From: Acidobacteriota bacterium
GTDB taxonomy: Bacteria > Acidobacteriota > UBA6911 > RPQK01 > JAPXNP01
Reading direction: 5' to 3'
DNA length: 5,386 nt
NCBI GenBank assembly: GCA_030614585.1
Contig: JAUWTT010000325.1
Location: 1 to 5,386, forward strand
The position numbers and the translations under genes are program-made. The notes under the pieces were generated by a model. That model saw only the letters and a list, made by a program, of their open reading frames with translations. It did no database searches and was not told where the DNA came from. Shown in pieces: positions 1 through 4,999 of the stretch. The first letter of the stretch is position 1. Every line of letters starts with the position of its first letter.

Positions 1-177
1 CCTTGTCGTTGACCTTGTCGATCCCCATCCCCAGTTTTCGACGAAGTTCACGATGAAGGTCACGTTGGGGGGGACTGCTTCCTTCGTCGTAAGCTTTGTC
101 GTGAACCTGGTCGTGAACCTTGTCGGTTCGATCGCCGAGTTTTCGACAAAGTTCGCGATGAAGACTCGCAGTCTGGT
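1..177. repeat. Degenerate repeat region downstream of asd, no gene
   Basis: This stretch beyond the asd stop codon contains no credible gene. It holds a diverged direct repeat: 5-58 aligns without gaps to 110-163 (offset 105), with 42 of 54 positions identical by hand count. The best-conserved parts are the first 16 bases and the last 24 (TTTTCGACRAAGTTCRCGAT is common to both). Within it, GTCGTGAACCT occurs at 98-108 and again at 110-120, a 12-bp tandem step, and GTCG/TTGTCG words recur throughout. The role is unknown. A small 5-bp hairpin (162-166 with 170-174) lies just beyond the asd stop but has no T-run, so I do not call it a terminator. The repeat may continue left of the window. Confidence 0.7.
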
Positions 178-1236
178 TCAGATCCCCAGAAGCCCCTCAC
201 GCCGTAAGAGTTCAGCATTATAAATGGAACCGCCCGCTGCCCCCCGTATCGTGTTGTGCGAGAGCACAACGAACTTAAGTCCGAAGATCGAGTCTTCGCG
301 GACCCTCCCGACCACGGTCGTCATCCCCTTGCCGGTCATTCGGTCCAAACGTGGCTGAGGACGATCCGGATCGGAACTCACAAATATCACGGGTTCCGGA
401 GTCGACGGTAATCCGAAGCCGGCCTCAGGAGGAGCATAGCTCCCCAGGATCTGCGCCGCTTCTGCCACCGTAATCGGGTCCCTGGTCTCGACGCTCATAC
501 AGACCAGATGCCCATCACTCACAGCCACCCGATTGCAGTGAGTGGACATCAAAAAGTCAGCTAGTGCTATCTCCTCTCCCTCGAAAGAACCCAGCATCTT
601 CCGGGGTTCCCACTCAAACTTCGGCTCTTCATTCGAGATATGGGGGATCACATTGTCCAGGATGTCCAGGGAAGGGACTCCCGGGTACCCTGCCCCGGAA
701 ATGGCCTGGAGTGACACGGCGAAAACCTTACTGAGCCCACAAGAGTCCTGGAGCGCTTTGAGGGCAATCGTGACACCTGTGGAGGTACAGTTGGGATTCG
801 TGGTGATACAGCCTTCCCACCCACGGAGCCTTCTCTGGACATCCACCAAATGCGCATGATCCGGATTGACCTCCGGCAACAGGATAGGGACGTCGGGCTC
901 CTGCCGGAAAGCGCCTGCGTTGGAACACACCACCATACCGGCTGAGGCAAACAGGGATTCCTTCTGCTTAGCCACTCCAGATGGTAACGCTGAAAACACA
1001 AGCGGGACGTCGAGTCCTTCCGGTACAGTCTCCTGTACCACCAAGCTTTTCGCACTGTCAGGCATGCGTTCCTGCACGATCCAGTGGCACGTTTTGCCAA
1101 ATTCCTTACCCACTCTGCGCTCGGACCCAGTTACGGCCGCGAGTTCAAACCAAGGGTGCCCTTCCAGTAACTGAACGAATCTCTGTCCCACGCTACCAGT
1201 AGCACCAAGCACCGCAACTGGAATACGTTCCACCAT
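178..1236 (-). CDS. asd: Aspartate-semialdehyde dehydrogenase, archaeal/fungal-like class
   Basis: This 352-residue cytoplasmic enzyme reduces aspartyl-4-phosphate to aspartate 4-semialdehyde with NADPH, the second step of the aspartate family (lysine, threonine, methionine and, via threonine, isoleucine). The N-terminal nucleotide-binding fold shows GATGSVGQRF at 11-20. The catalytic cysteine is C150 in TTNPNCTSTG. Residues 179-195 carry ISGAGYPGVPSLDILDN, a block typical of the archaeal/fungal-like class. CNRVAVSDGH at 234-243 holds the conserved Arg and probable catalytic His (H243), and RGAAGGSIYNAELL near the C-terminus is the usual family ending. Length is normal and no key residue is missing. 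The ATG at 1236 is preceded by GGGAG with 8-base spacing. It starts 25 bases after lysC on the same strand, so the two are probably one transcript. Function is recognised from motifs; the class assignment is by memory of the family. Confidence 0.96.
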   Translation of the reverse strand: MVERIPVAVLGATGSVGQRFVQLLEGHPWFELAAVTGSERRVGKEFGKTCHWIVQERMPDSAKSLVVQETVPEGLDVPLVFSALPSGVAKQKESLFASAGMVVCSNAGAFRQEPDVPILLPEVNPDHAHLVDVQRRLRGWEGCITTNPNCTSTGVTIALKALQDSCGLSKVFAVSLQAISGAGYPGVPSLDILDNVIPHISNEEPKFEWEPRKMLGSFEGEEIALADFLMSTHCNRVAVSDGHLVCMSVETRDPITVAEAAQILGSYAPPEAGFGLPSTPEPVIFVSSDPDRPQPRLDRMTGKGMTTVVGRVREDSIFGLKFVVLSHNTIRGAAGGSIYNAELLRREGLLGI

Positions 1237-1244
1237 TCTTCTTT

Positions 1245-1249
1245 CTCCC
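1245..1249 (-). promoter_or_regulatory. Ribosome binding site of asd
   Basis: On the minus strand this reads GGGAG, 8 bases before the asd ATG. It lies inside the 25-base lysC-asd gap, so asd can be translated from the lysC transcript with its own initiation site. No separate promoter fits in the gap. Confidence 0.75.
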
Positions 1250-1261
1250 TTTTCCAGAAAT

Positions 1262-2692
1262 CTATTTCACCAGATTATGCAGTGTTCTGACAGCAAGCTC
1301 CATGTCGGGGCTGTCGACAACCAGGCTGATCGCGACTTCGGAGGAACCCTGTGCGATGGCAGTCACGTTCACGTTCTTCTCGCCCAAGGCGCTAAACACC
1401 TTGCCCGCTACACCGGGCGTATGACGCATCCCTGAGCCCACTACAGTCACAATTACGGCATCGCCGGTAGCCCAGATTCGATCGATCTCCCGGTTGGAAA
1501 GCTCTGACTTAAAAGCCCCCTCCAAAGCGGTCACGACCTGGTCTGCAGCAGCCAAAGGCACGGCGAAGGAAATACTCTGCTCCGACGAAGCCTGGCTAAT
1601 CAGGATGACGTTAGTACCCGTCCCTGCTACGGCTCCAAAGGCGCGAGCAGCGACACCTGGTACGCCGAGCATCCCGCTCCCTTCTATGGTTATCAGACTC
1701 TGTCCACGGACAGCGGTGACCGCCTTGATCCCACCTTCGTCTTTCTTCTCAGGACGGGGTACAAGCCTGGTGCCTGAGTGGTCGGGATTGAAAGTGTTCC
1801 GGATCGAGAGTTGAATCCCCGCATCCAGGACTGGACGAACAGTCTTTGGGTGAAGAACTTTGGCACCGAAGTAGGCTAATTCAGCAAGCTCCAGGTAGGA
1901 GATACTTGGAATCGTCCTTGCCCCTTGAACGATTCGCGGATCCGCCGTCATGACTCCATCCACGTCAGTCCAGATCCAGACCTCAGCCGCCCTGATAGCC
2001 GCAGCGAGAATGGCGGCTGAATAGTCACTTCCGCCTCTACCCAGGGTAGTCGTCACGCCATCCGAGTTGGCCCCAAGAAAGCCGGTCACCACAGGAACCA
2101 CTCCCTGGTTGAGTAAGGGAACCAGAAGCTGCTGACTCTGCCGTCGGGTTGCATCCCAGTCCGGGTGAGCCGACTGGAAGTTGCTGTCGGTGAGTATCAG
2201 GCGGGTTGACTCGATGTCCTGTGCCGGCACCCCTCGTTCTTTCAGCACGAGTCTGAACAAGCGGATACTTAACCGCTCCCCTAATGACGCGACAGCGTCC
2301 AGGGCACGCGGAGTTGCCTCTCCCAGGATAGCGATAGCTCCGCACAGGTTACTGAACTCGTCGATGAGCCTGTCGCAGTGTTGTTTAAACTCTGCAAGAC
2401 CGGACATGTCTTCGAGCAGACCCTCAGCGGTAGTATGGTGTTTGGAACGGAGCTGCTCGGACGCAGCCATTGCTGCCGTCACATCCCCCTCAGTAGCTCG
2501 GGCCGCTCCTTCAAGAAGCTGATTCGTAACGCCCGACAAGGCTGAGAGGACGACCACAGTACGCGGCCAGTCCTTAAGAGTCGACGACACTATTTCACAC
2601 GACTGCTGAATAGCATCCACACTCCCCACCGACGTGCCGCCAAATTTCATCACCAAAATCGGTGATTTGACCATCTCTTCTTCAATACTCAT
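1262..2692 (-). CDS. lysC: Aspartate kinase, monofunctional with two ACT domains
   Basis: Aspartate kinase phosphorylates L-aspartate to aspartyl-4-phosphate with ATP, the committed and usually feedback-inhibited step of the aspartate family. With the chosen start the protein has 476 residues. The kinase domain (about 12-310) shows KFGGTS at 16-21, TTLGRGGSDYS at 215-225, WTDVDGV at 241-247 and YFGAKVLHP at 274-282. Two ACT domains follow: one from about 332 (GMLGVPGVAARAF, SQASSEQSISFAV) and one from about 414 (GSGMRHTPGVAGKVF, AQGSSEVAISLVV). The kinase motifs resemble the kinase half of ThrA-type enzymes, but no homoserine dehydrogenase domain follows. The frame stays open upstream to 2848, but that stretch crosses promoter-like sequence and 7-bp repeats and encodes TDYRSPITDYR, so it is rejected as coding. 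ATG 2692 has GGTGG 9 bases upstream; ATG 2674 is the other option. Which end product inhibits it cannot be read from sequence. Confidence 0.95.
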   Translation of the reverse strand: MSIEEEMVKSPILVMKFGGTSVGSVDAIQQSCEIVSSTLKDWPRTVVVLSALSGVTNQLLEGAARATEGDVTAAMAASEQLRSKHHTTAEGLLEDMSGLAEFKQHCDRLIDEFSNLCGAIAILGEATPRALDAVASLGERLSIRLFRLVLKERGVPAQDIESTRLILTDSNFQSAHPDWDATRRQSQQLLVPLLNQGVVPVVTGFLGANSDGVTTTLGRGGSDYSAAILAAAIRAAEVWIWTDVDGVMTADPRIVQGARTIPSISYLELAELAYFGAKVLHPKTVRPVLDAGIQLSIRNTFNPDHSGTRLVPRPEKKDEGGIKAVTAVRGQSLITIEGSGMLGVPGVAARAFGAVAGTGTNVILISQASSEQSISFAVPLAAADQVVTALEGAFKSELSNREIDRIWATGDAVIVTVVGSGMRHTPGVAGKVFSALGEKNVNVTAIAQGSSEVAISLVVDSPDMELAVRTLHNLVK

Positions 2693-2718
2693 AAAGCAAT
2701 TCCACCAAAACGGTAGAG

Positions 2719-2746
2719 AGTATAGTAAATCCAGGTGATCAGACAA
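2719..2746 (-). promoter_or_regulatory. Likely sigma-70-type promoter of lysC-asd
   Basis: Read on the minus strand, TTGTCT (2746-2741) is followed by a 16-bp spacer and TATACT (2724-2719), matching the -35 consensus at 4 of 6 and the -10 consensus at 5 of 6. Transcription would begin near 2712, giving a leader of only about 20 bases before the ATG at 2692. That leaves no room for a lysine riboswitch or leader peptide, and it supports the internal lysC start. Inferred from motif match only. Confidence 0.6.
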
Positions 2747-2775
2747 GAGTCCAAGTTTGGAAAACGTCGAACCGG

Positions 2776-2824
2776 TGATCGTTAATCGGTAATCGGTAAT
2801 CGGTGATCGGTAATCGGTGAACGA
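2776..2824 (+). repeat. Heptanucleotide array, TAATCGG/TGATCGG unit
   Basis: Seven consecutive 7-mers are visible: TGATCGT, then TAATCGG three times (2783-2803), TGATCGG, TAATCGG and a diverged TGAACGA. A 7-bp period passes through all reading frames, which explains the 21-bp-periodic peptide TDYRSPITDYR in the false lysC extension. Such short tandem repeats are known as intergenic elements in several bacterial groups, including heptanucleotide ones in cyanobacteria; function here is unknown. Confidence 0.85.
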
Positions 2825-2829
2825 TTTAC

Positions 2830-2845
2830 CACCAAGGACACCAAG
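2830..2845 (+). repeat. Nine-base duplicated motif CACCAAGGA
   Basis: CACCAAGGA (2830-2838) is followed directly by CACCAAG (2839-2845), a tandem pair with one partial copy. It sits between two heptamer arrays. It resembles short intergenic repeats seen in environmental bacterial genomes, but with under two copies here it could be chance. Confidence 0.45.
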
Positions 2846-2875
2846 CAAACACGTGGTCTACTCACCCTGTTTTTC

Positions 2876-2903
2876 GATAACGGATAACCGATAACCGCTC
2901 ACC
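2876..2903 (-). repeat. Heptanucleotide array, GATAACC unit, inverted relative to the first
   Basis: On the plus strand the 7-mers are GATAACG, GATAACC, GATAACC and a diverged GCTCACC. Read on the minus strand the unit is GGTTATC, close to the GGTAATC/GGTGATC unit of the array at 2776-2824, so the two arrays face each other. The arms 2801-2824 and 2881-2904 match as an inverted repeat at 18 of 24 positions by hand count, with a 56-base loop. Confidence 0.7.
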
Positions 2904-2913
2904 GGTTCGCCAT

Positions 2914-2941
2914 TTGTCACTTGTCACTTGTCATTTGACAC
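2914..2941 (+). repeat. Heptanucleotide array, TTGTCAC unit
   Basis: Four 7-mers lie in tandem: TTGTCAC, TTGTCAC, TTGTCAT, TTGACAC. The unit is unrelated to the GGTNATC arrays nearby but has the same 7-bp period. It lies 43 bp upstream of the proposed ilv -35 box, so an effect on that promoter is possible but unsupported. Confidence 0.8.
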
Positions 2942-2984
2942 TGGCCAAACCTCTACAGCGCGAATGCCTCCGGAAAGATACGAG

Positions 2985-3014
2985 TTGACAAGAGGCCTGG
3001 AATTCGGGTAATTT
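2985..3014 (+). promoter_or_regulatory. Likely promoter of the ilv leader-ilvD-ilvB unit
   Basis: TTGACA at 2985-2990 is a perfect sigma-70 -35 box. TAATTT at 3009-3014, after an 18-bp spacer, is a weak -10 (3 of 6). A start near 3021 would put the leader-peptide ATG about 24 bases into the transcript, a layout typical of ribosome-mediated attenuators. The -10 overlaps the palindrome GGTAATTTACC (3007-3017), which might be a binding site or coincidence. Confidence 0.55.
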
Positions 3015-3044
3015 ACCGCGACGGTTTTGGAACGGGTTCTATCG

Positions 3045-3155
3045 ATGAATAGTTTATTGCTTCTCAACATCAACCTTATTCTTGTACTTATTGTACTGAT
3101 TATTGGCCTGCGCGGTTGGCCGATGTTGGGGGCGCGGATCGAGATGATCACGTAA
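3045..3155 (+). CDS. Branched-chain amino acid leader peptide (attenuator leader)
   Basis: A 36-codon open frame runs from ATG 3045 to TAA 3153-3155, too short for most gene callers. Residues 4-20 read LLLLNINLILVLIVLII: 15 of 17 are Leu, Ile or Val, and 19 of 36 overall. The frame ends 27 bases before an intrinsic terminator stem and 102 bases before ilvD. This is the classic architecture of an ilv leader peptide: ribosome stalling at Leu/Ile/Val codons, when charged tRNA is short, would prevent the terminator and allow ilvDB expression. The peptide itself probably has no other job. A hydrophobic membrane microprotein is the alternative, but the position before ilvD, the terminator and the alternative RNA pairings favour a leader. 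The ribosome binding site is weak (GGAACGGG at 3029-3036), and an in-frame TTG at 3027 is a less likely start. Confidence 0.87.
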   Translation: MNSLLLLNINLILVLIVLIIGLRGWPMLGARIEMIT

Positions 3156-3193
3156 CCAGCCGCGAACAGAAAAGGAATCAGCAAGCCCCCGAC
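3063..3193 (+). promoter_or_regulatory. Attenuator RNA: protector and antiterminator pairings
   Basis: Two competing pairings can be drawn by hand. Antiterminator: 3125-3133 (GTTGGGGGC) pairs with 3185-3193 (GCCCCCGAC), 9 pairs including one G-U, which uses the 5' arm of the terminator and so excludes it. Protector: 3063-3071 (CTCAACATC, within leader codons 7-9) pairs with 3122-3130 (GATGTTGGG), 9 pairs including one G-U, which removes most of the antiterminator strand. A ribosome stalled on the early Leu/Ile/Val codons would cover 3063-3071, free 3125-3133 and let the antiterminator form; a ribosome that finishes and leaves would permit the protector and the terminator. A further local hairpin, 3102-3108 with 3118-3124, is also possible. 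Pairings are seen; the mechanism is inferred from known ilv, leu and his attenuators. Confidence 0.75.
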
Positions 3194-3211
3194 TTCGGGG
3201 GCTTTTTTTTT
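3183..3211 (+). terminator. Intrinsic terminator acting as the ilv attenuator
   Basis: A perfect 9-bp stem, AAGCCCCCG (3183-3191) with CGGGGGCTT (3196-3204), closes a 4-base ACTT loop and runs into nine consecutive T (3203-3211). It stands between the leader peptide and ilvD, so it would stop transcription before the structural genes unless the antiterminator forms. On the minus strand the stem is not followed by a T-run, so it acts in one direction only. Confidence 0.93.
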
Positions 3212-3247
3212 GGTCGTTGGTGAAGATTGAACGGAATCTTAGAAAGT

Positions 3248-3251
3248 GAGG
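3248..3251 (+). promoter_or_regulatory. Ribosome binding site deciding the ilvD start
   Basis: GAGG lies 6 bases before ATG 3258. The longer reading from GTG 3246 would start inside this site and has no site of its own, so ATG 3258 is preferred. A 6-bp AU-rich hairpin, AAGATT (3223-3228) with AATCTT (3235-3240), ends 7 bases before it. Confidence 0.75.
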
Positions 3252-3257
3252 AATTGG

Positions 3258-4922
3258 ATGCGATCTGATCGAATAAAGAAGGGCTTCGAACGATCCCCGC
3301 ATCGGTCTCTGTTGAAGGCAACTGGAGTCACCGATGAGGAGATGTCAAGACCGTTTATTGCGATTTGCAACAGTTACATTGACATCATCCCAGGGCACGT
3401 CCATCTCCAGGGGTTTGGCGCCTCGATAAAGAAAAGTGTTAGAGAAGCGGGTGGTGTCCCCTTCGAGTTCAACACAATAGGCGTCGATGATGGAATTGCG
3501 ATGGGGCACATCGGCATGAACTACTCGCTACCGAGTCGAGAACTCATCGCTGACTCGGTAGAAACCGTGGTCAATGCCCATGCTTTTGACGGGCTCATCT
3601 GCATCCCAAACTGTGACAAGATCGTCCCGGGCATGCTGATGGGAGCGCTCCGGGTCGATATTCCCACGATCTTTATCAGTGGAGGCCCCATGCCCGCGGG
3701 TAAGACGCCTGATGGCAGAACGATCGACCTGATCAGTGTTTTCGAGGGCGTTGGGTCATATCAGGCTGGGAAGATAGACGATGCCGAACTCAAGCTCCTC
3801 GAGGATCACGCGTGCCCGTCTTGTGGTTCGTGTTCCGGGATGTTTACTGCCAACAGCATGAACTGCCTTCTTGAGGCACTCGGTCTGGCGCTGCCGTTCA
3901 ACGGAACAGCTCTGGCGGAAACCGAGGAACGCTATAAACTCGCCGGAGAAGCCGCCAGACTTATCATGCTGCTCGTCGAAAAGGACTTGACTCCCCGGAA
4001 GATCGTTACCGCAGAAGCTATTGATGATGCCTTTGCGCTGGATATGGCCATGGGCGGCAGCACCAACACCGTGCTGCACACACTTGCCGCCGCATTTGAG
4101 GCCGATATCGACTACGACCTGGAGAGAATCAACCGTGTCGCACAACGTGTTCCACATATCTGTAAGGTTAGTCCAGCCAGCCATTGGCATATGGAAGACG
4201 TACACAGAGCAGGTGGGATTCCGGCAATCCTCAAAGAGATCGGTCGAAGGGGCGACACTCTGAAACTCGATCGCATGACAGTGACCGGGAAAACCCTTGG
4301 AGAGAACGTCAAGGACGCGGAGATTCGGGACAACGAGGTCATACGCAGCTGGGAAAATGCATACTCACCTCAGGGTGGACTGGCGATCCTTTTCGGGAAC
4401 CTGGCTCCCGAGGGGGCTGTGATCAAGGCGGGGGGAGTTGGAGCAAACAGAAATCACCGCGGTCCTGCGAGGGTGTATGAGAGTGAAGAAGAAGCCACTC
4501 GTGGGATTCTGAGTGGGGAGGTCCAGAGCGGAGAAGTAGTGGTCATCCGTTATGAGGGACCCCGCGGAGGCCCTGGAATGCAGGAGATGCTGGGTCCGAC
4601 TGCACAGCTGCAGGGAATGGGCTTCGGAGAGAGTGTTGCCCTGATAACGGATGGTCGATTCTCTGGAGGAAGTCGAGGGATGTCTATCGGCCACGTGAGC
4701 CCCGAGGCGGCGGCGGGCGGCCCAATCGCCATTGTACAGAATGGAGACATCATCCAGATCGATCTGGACAGTGGAAGGATTGATCTTGAAATAAGTGACG
4801 ACAAACTCGATTCGAGACTAGCGGCCCTGCCGCCTTTTGTTCCCGAAATCGACAGCCGCTGGTTGAGGCGATACTCGAAACTGGTCAGCAGCGCCAGCAC
4901 CGGGGCTGTTTTTCTGGACTGA
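3258..4922 (+). CDS. ilvD: Dihydroxy-acid dehydratase
   Basis: This iron-sulfur enzyme dehydrates 2,3-dihydroxy-3-methylbutanoate and 2,3-dihydroxy-3-methylpentanoate to the 2-oxo acids, the third common step of valine and isoleucine synthesis (leucine branches from the valine line). The 554-residue protein starts MRSDRIKKGFERSPHRSLLKATG, the usual N-terminus of the shorter family members. PGHVHL at 45-50 has Gly-His where [2Fe-2S] members commonly have Cys-Asn. PNCDK at 117-121 and CPSCGSCSGMFTANSMNC at 186-203 supply the cluster cysteines. GGSTNT (266-271), RYEGPRGGPGM (431-441) and GRFSGGSRG (466-474) are family blocks, and the C-terminus ends SKLVSSASTGAVFLD. By memory it resembles Bacillus and methanogen enzymes (about 550-558 residues) more than E. 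coli IlvD (616). Cluster type cannot be settled from sequence alone. It follows the attenuator and precedes ilvB by 77 bases. Confidence 0.97.
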   Translation: MRSDRIKKGFERSPHRSLLKATGVTDEEMSRPFIAICNSYIDIIPGHVHLQGFGASIKKSVREAGGVPFEFNTIGVDDGIAMGHIGMNYSLPSRELIADSVETVVNAHAFDGLICIPNCDKIVPGMLMGALRVDIPTIFISGGPMPAGKTPDGRTIDLISVFEGVGSYQAGKIDDAELKLLEDHACPSCGSCSGMFTANSMNCLLEALGLALPFNGTALAETEERYKLAGEAARLIMLLVEKDLTPRKIVTAEAIDDAFALDMAMGGSTNTVLHTLAAAFEADIDYDLERINRVAQRVPHICKVSPASHWHMEDVHRAGGIPAILKEIGRRGDTLKLDRMTVTGKTLGENVKDAEIRDNEVIRSWENAYSPQGGLAILFGNLAPEGAVIKAGGVGANRNHRGPARVYESEEEATRGILSGEVQSGEVVVIRYEGPRGGPGMQEMLGPTAQLQGMGFGESVALITDGRFSGGSRGMSIGHVSPEAAAGGPIAIVQNGDIIQIDLDSGRIDLEISDDKLDSRLAALPPFVPEIDSRWLRRYSKLVSSASTGAVFLD

Positions 4923-4984
4923 ATACAGTATATGAAGACGTGCCTCTGGCTCGGTAGTAACCCTGCCTGTGATGAGGCTGGTTT

Positions 4985-4990
4985 GAGGAG
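4985..4990 (+). promoter_or_regulatory. Ribosome binding site of ilvB
   Basis: GAGGAG lies 9 bases before the ATG at 5000, a strong match to the 16S rRNA tail. It supports the chosen ilvB start and independent initiation within the ilvD-ilvB transcript. No terminator is visible in the 77-base ilvD-ilvB gap. Confidence 0.85.
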
Positions 4991-4999
4991 AATCAACTG

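Noticed and set aside
162..174. Terminator after asd
   Set aside because: The 5-bp stem with a 3-base loop has no T-run on the minus strand, so it does not meet the pattern of an intrinsic terminator.
542..859. 105-codon frame on the plus strand within asd, and similar frames inside lysC and ilvD
   Set aside because: These are antisense or shifted-frame readings of well-supported genes, with composition explained by the real frame.
2693..2718. Lysine riboswitch before lysC
   Set aside because: The predicted transcription start leaves only about 20 bases of leader, far too short for the aptamer.
2693..2848. N-terminal extension of lysC to give 528 residues
   Set aside because: It crosses a promoter-like motif and heptamer repeats, encodes repeat-derived peptide, and lies outside the usual LysC N-terminus (KFGGTS near residue 10-20).
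2776..2941. CRISPR array
   Set aside because: Repeats are 7 bp in direct tandem without spacers, and no cas genes are present.
3223..3240. AAGATT/AATCTT hairpin before the ilvD ribosome binding site
   Set aside because: Six mostly A-T pairs are too weak to claim a regulatory role without conservation data.
3021..3257. T-box riboswitch upstream of ilvD
   Set aside because: T-box leaders control ilv genes in Firmicutes, but I see no T-box consensus (AGGGTGG-type motif) and the region is better explained by the leader peptide and its pairings.
2924..3302. Open frames on the minus strand of 82 and 86 codons
   Set aside because: They run antisense across the TTGTCAC repeats, the leader peptide and the terminator and show no recognisable family or ribosome binding site.
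4942..4978. Hairpin GCCTC/GAGGC in the ilvD-ilvB gap
   Set aside because: Only 5 pairs around a 27-base loop with no T-run; no support as a terminator or attenuator.
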